A DNA stretch of 6,740 nucleotides from an uncultured Flavobacterium sp. (GTDB lineage Bacteria; Bacteroidota; Bacteroidia; Flavobacteriales; Flavobacteriaceae). This document shows, piece by piece, positions 4,932 to 6,740 of the stretch (position 1 is the stretch's first letter; each line of letters opens with the position of its first letter). The notes beneath the pieces are model-generated. The model was given only the letters and a program-made list of their open reading frames with translations, searched no databases and had not been told where the DNA came from. The stretch lies in the NCBI RefSeq assembly GCF_946479975.1, contig NZ_CAMLIX010000250.1:1-6740 (forward strand). The letters are read 5' to 3'. The position numbers and the translations under genes are program-made.

Positions 4932-5645
4932 TCACGAAAGAGCATCGTGAAAAATAATTCCCAAAGTATATCGTTCACCAGAATGCACTTCACTCACACC
5001 ATGTTTCATATTAACGCGATAATAACCTTTTGTACCTTTTACTGGTCTGAAATTGGTTGTGAAAACCAAAATATCTCCCTTTTTTGGTTTTAAAACAATA
5101 GCTTTTGATTGTGCTCTTGGCGTTTGTTGGGTTAGAACAAATTCTCCTCCCGTAAAATCTTCGTCAGGTTCATTTAAGAAAAGAACAATTTGAATTGGAA
5201 AATAAACATCTCCATACAAATCCTGATGTAAAGTATTGAATCCGCTTTTGCCATATTTTAAAATTAAAACTGTCGCTTTGAGCTGATTATTGTCGTGGCA
5301 TTGCTGTAATAATTCAGAATGATTTATCGGAAAAACGGTATTGATATTTAGCGCTTTCATCCATGCATTGGCAATTGGAGCCAACTTAGGATAAATCGAA
5401 GTTCTAATGTTCTGAATCAAATCAGGAAGCGGATAATTGAAATATTTGTATTCGCCCAAACCAAATCGATAGCGTTCCATGACAACTGTTTTTCGATATA
5501 AATTGGGATTATCATAATCAAATTTTAAGTCTTCACATTGCTCATTAGTCAAGACATTTGGAATAATGGCAAAGCCATTTTCGTGCATTGATTCGGTAAT
5601 GCTTTCCCAATTTTGAGAAGCAATTTTTGATTGTATATTTTGCAT
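4932..5645 (-). CDS. 2OG-Fe(II) dioxygenase, Oxygenase-NA (DUF2086) type
   Basis: This is a 237-aa iron/2-oxoglutarate dioxygenase. Numbered from the chosen start, it has H140-Q-D142 in T-L-H-Q-D-L-Y-G-D, the third iron ligand H215 in M-K-H-G-V-S, and R225 in E-R-Y-T-L-G-I-I-F-H-D-A for 2-oxoglutarate. F-T-G-G-E-F-V-L before the end strand is typical of the family. The Pfam family Oxygenase-NA is described as acting in oxidative demethylation of damaged DNA; the location between ada-like and alkB genes agrees. An ATG at 5685-5687 would add 14 residues. I chose the ATG at 5643-5645 because those codons lie in the arm of an intergenic repeat, and because I-x-x-x-x-W-x-x-I-x-x-x-M-x-x-x-G-F-A-I-I-P-N follows as in the expected family start. 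No Shine-Dalgarno helps to decide. The gene is 117 bp from ada. Confidence 0.9.
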   Translation of the reverse strand: MQNIQSKIASQNWESITESMHENGFAIIPNVLTNEQCEDLKFDYDNPNLYRKTVVMERYRFGLGEYKYFNYPLPDLIQNIRTSIYPKLAPIANAWMKALNINTVFPINHSELLQQCHDNNQLKATVLILKYGKSGFNTLHQDLYGDVYFPIQIVLFLNEPDEDFTGGEFVLTQQTPRAQSKAIVLKPKKGDILVFTTNFRPVKGTKGYYRVNMKHGVSEVHSGERYTLGIIFHDALS

Positions 5646-5673
5646 AAAGAATTTAGATTGAAAATTGTTTTTT

Positions 5674-5752
5674 GCCACGAATTTCACGAATGGACACGAA
5701 TTAATTTTATCAATCCGGATTTAAAATTTGTGAAATTTGTGAAATTTGTGGC
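5674..5752. repeat. CCACGAATT stem-loop element behind ada
   Basis: Left arm 5674-5691 pairs with 5735-5752 (18 bp, two G-T positions). A second segment 5695-5702 pairs with 5725-5732 (8 bp, one G-T). The left side is three CACGAAT-like units, the right side three ATTTGTG-like units, and the loop contains ATCCGGAT. It belongs to the same repeat class as the element at 4786-4918. On the minus strand it begins after the ada stop codon and a short T-run. Its left arm overlaps the codons of the longer start considered for the dioxygenase. Confidence 0.85.
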
Positions 5753-5762
5753 AGAAAAAAAA

Positions 5763-6605
5763 CTATAGGTTTATTTGTGCGCCTTCCCAACCAATAATAG
5801 CGGTTTTTCGAGTATTTCCCCACATGTAACCGCCAAATGTTCCCGATGATTGGATAACACGGTGACACGGAATTAAAAATGCAACTGGATTACTTCCTAT
5901 CGCTGTGCCAACGGCGCGTGATGCATTTGGTTTCTGAATTTGATGTGCAATAGAACCATAAGTAGAAAGCTGTCCCATCGGAATTTTTAGCAAAGTTTCC
6001 CAGACTTTCAATTGGAAATCGGTTCCTTTTAAATGCAATTTAATTTCAGATAATTTGCTCCAGTCGTTTTGGAAAATAAATAAGGCATTTTGCTGCAATA
6101 AATCTAGTTTTTTAGAAAACTGAGCATTTGTGAATTTTTCTTTCAGCGCCATAAATCCATTAATTTCATCTTCGGCGAAAGCCATAAAACAAACGCCTTT
6201 TGAAGTTGAAGCAACAATAATATTCCCAAACGGACTTTCGGCAAAACTGTAATTTATTTCGAGATTTTTACCGCCGTTTTTATATTCGGCTGGCGTCATC
6301 CCTTCGATATTGACAAATAAATCATGAAGTCGGCTTGTGCCTGAAAGTCCAGTTTCAAAAGCGGTTTCAGAAATCGTTGCCTGATTTTCTTTCAGTAATT
6401 TTTTGGCGTGTTCGATGCTTGTATATTGTAAAAACTTCTTCGGACTCGTTCCTGCCCATTCGCTAAAAAGTCTTTGAAAGTGAAACGGACTTAAATGTAC
6501 TTTTTCTGCAACCTCATCCAGATTTGGCTGATCCTTAAAATTAGCTTTGATATAATCTATAGCTTCGGCGATACGATTATAATTAATGGTTTCCTGTGTA
6601 TTCAT
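5763..6605 (-). CDS. ada: AraC-type HTH / methylated-DNA-[protein]-cysteine methyltransferase fusion (Ada without Zn domain)
   Basis: The 280-aa protein joins an AraC-family DNA-binding domain (about 8-110) to an O6-alkylguanine-DNA methyltransferase (about 115-278). The AraC part has both helix-turn-helix motifs: L-D-E-V-A-E-K-V-H-L-S-P-F-H-F-Q-R-L-F, and I-S-E-T-A-F-E-T-G-L with M-T-P-A-E-Y. The methyltransferase has the acceptor Cys247 in I-P-C-H-R-V, the helix Arg230 in A-S-R-A-V-G, N239-P, and G-W-E-G near the end. It irreversibly takes methyl groups from O6-methylguanine. Compared with E. coli Ada (354 aa) it lacks the N-terminal zinc/methylphosphotriester domain. It may use the product of the 81-aa gene or rely on Cys247 methylation for sensing; this is inference. 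The ATG at 6603-6605 follows a weak GGAAAG. It leads the cluster of three downstream minus-strand repair genes. Confidence 0.94.
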   Translation of the reverse strand: MNTQETINYNRIAEAIDYIKANFKDQPNLDEVAEKVHLSPFHFQRLFSEWAGTSPKKFLQYTSIEHAKKLLKENQATISETAFETGLSGTSRLHDLFVNIEGMTPAEYKNGGKNLEINYSFAESPFGNIIVASTSKGVCFMAFAEDEINGFMALKEKFTNAQFSKKLDLLQQNALFIFQNDWSKLSEIKLHLKGTDFQLKVWETLLKIPMGQLSTYGSIAHQIQKPNASRAVGTAIGSNPVAFLIPCHRVIQSSGTFGGYMWGNTRKTAIIGWEGAQINL

Positions 6606-6624
6606 TTTCTTTCCATTTTATAAT

Positions 6625-6633
6625 ACAAATATC
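6625..6633 (-). promoter_or_regulatory. GATATTTGT motif upstream of ada
   Basis: On the minus strand GATATTTGT ends 19 bp before the ada ATG, followed by ATTATAAAATGG. It matches seven of eight bases of the TAnnTTTG -7 consensus at a sensible distance, so it is the best promoter candidate for ada. The identical 9-mer precedes the 81-aa Ada-like gene. No TTG lies at the -33 position. Confidence 0.35.
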
Positions 6634-6682
6634 GATTGGTTTTTAGAAGTATAAAATCTGAAACTTGCTTTGTTTTTTTAAC

Positions 6683-6740
6683 CGCAAAGATTTACGCAAA
6701 GTTTGGAAGTTTTTTTTCTGCTCGCAAAGTCGCAGAGGCG
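6683..6740. repeat. CGCAAAG direct repeats at window edge
   Basis: CGCAAAG occurs at 6683-6689, 6695-6701 and 6723-6729, and CGCAGAG follows at 6731-6737. The surrounding sequence has T-runs (6671-6679, 6710-6717) and no ORF. From memory, AACCGCAAAG-type repeats are common between genes in Flavobacterium. The element seems to continue past the window. Confidence 0.6.

Noticed and set aside
4884..5093. Plus-strand open frame starting in the repeat element
   Set aside because: It runs from an intergenic repeat into the antisense of the dioxygenase gene; no recognisable protein.
6664..6675. Possible Ada-box-like sequence upstream of ada (minus strand AACAAAGCAAG)
   Set aside because: It resembles the E. 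coli AAAGCGCAAG box only partly, with two bases missing, and the DNA-binding preference of this AraC domain is unknown.
6683..6740. Possible CRISPR array from repeated CGCAAAG units
   Set aside because: The repeats are only 7 nt with uneven spacing (12, then 28 bases apart) and no unique spacers, so this is a simple intergenic repeat.

Overview
The window looks like chromosome of a Bacteroidota bacterium, most likely Flavobacterium or a close relative. The reasons are the high A+T content, the lack of strong Shine-Dalgarno sequences, TAnnTTTG-type -7 promoter matches, a DUF3857/transglutaminase protein, a Nudix/winged-helix (NrtR-family) regulator, and intergenic inverted repeats built on CCACGAATTCACGAA and CGCAAAG units. 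This assignment is an inference from composition and protein families; no marker gene is present.

Layout. The left edge (1-309, +) is the C-terminal fibronectin-III-like domain of a GH3 beta-glucosidase (BglX type). It converges through a perfect 36-nt bidirectional terminator on a 673-aa DUF3857/transglutaminase-like protein (350-2371, -) with an intact Cys-His-Asp triad but no signal peptide. Upstream of that lie a clear minus-strand terminator and an unrecognised 85-aa gene (2525-2782, -). A 283-bp AT-rich intergenic region with dyads and -7-like promoter matches separates it from a divergent 251-aa Nudix plus winged-helix regulator (3066-3821, +). The Nudix box of that regulator has lost its catalytic residues, so it is probably a ligand-sensing transcription factor.

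The right half (3879-6605, all -) is an alkylation-damage repair cluster. In transcription order it holds an AraC-type HTH fused to an O6-alkylguanine methyltransferase (Ada without its N-terminal Zn domain), an Oxygenase-NA/DUF2086-type 2OG-Fe(II) dioxygenase, an 81-aa protein resembling the missing Ada Zn domain, and an AlkB dioxygenase. The 81-aa gene overlaps alkB by 14 nt. Direct demethylation (methyltransferase) and oxidative demethylation (AlkB and probably the second dioxygenase) are therefore encoded together. The usual Ada protein appears split, with sensor-like domain and regulator/methyltransferase on separate polypeptides. In the small protein the position of the second Ada zinc cysteine is a lysine. 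These are the most interesting features of the window.

The gaps in and around the cluster hold several kinds of inverted repeat: a 16-bp-arm dyad at 3838-3870, a GCACTGCAGTGC dyad at 4747-4766, two related long CCACGAATT stem-loops at 4786-4918 and 5674-5752, and CGCAAAG direct repeats at 6683-6740. The two long stem-loops sit directly behind the stop codons of the genes upstream of them. No RNA genes, CRISPR array, insertion sequence or transposase was seen.
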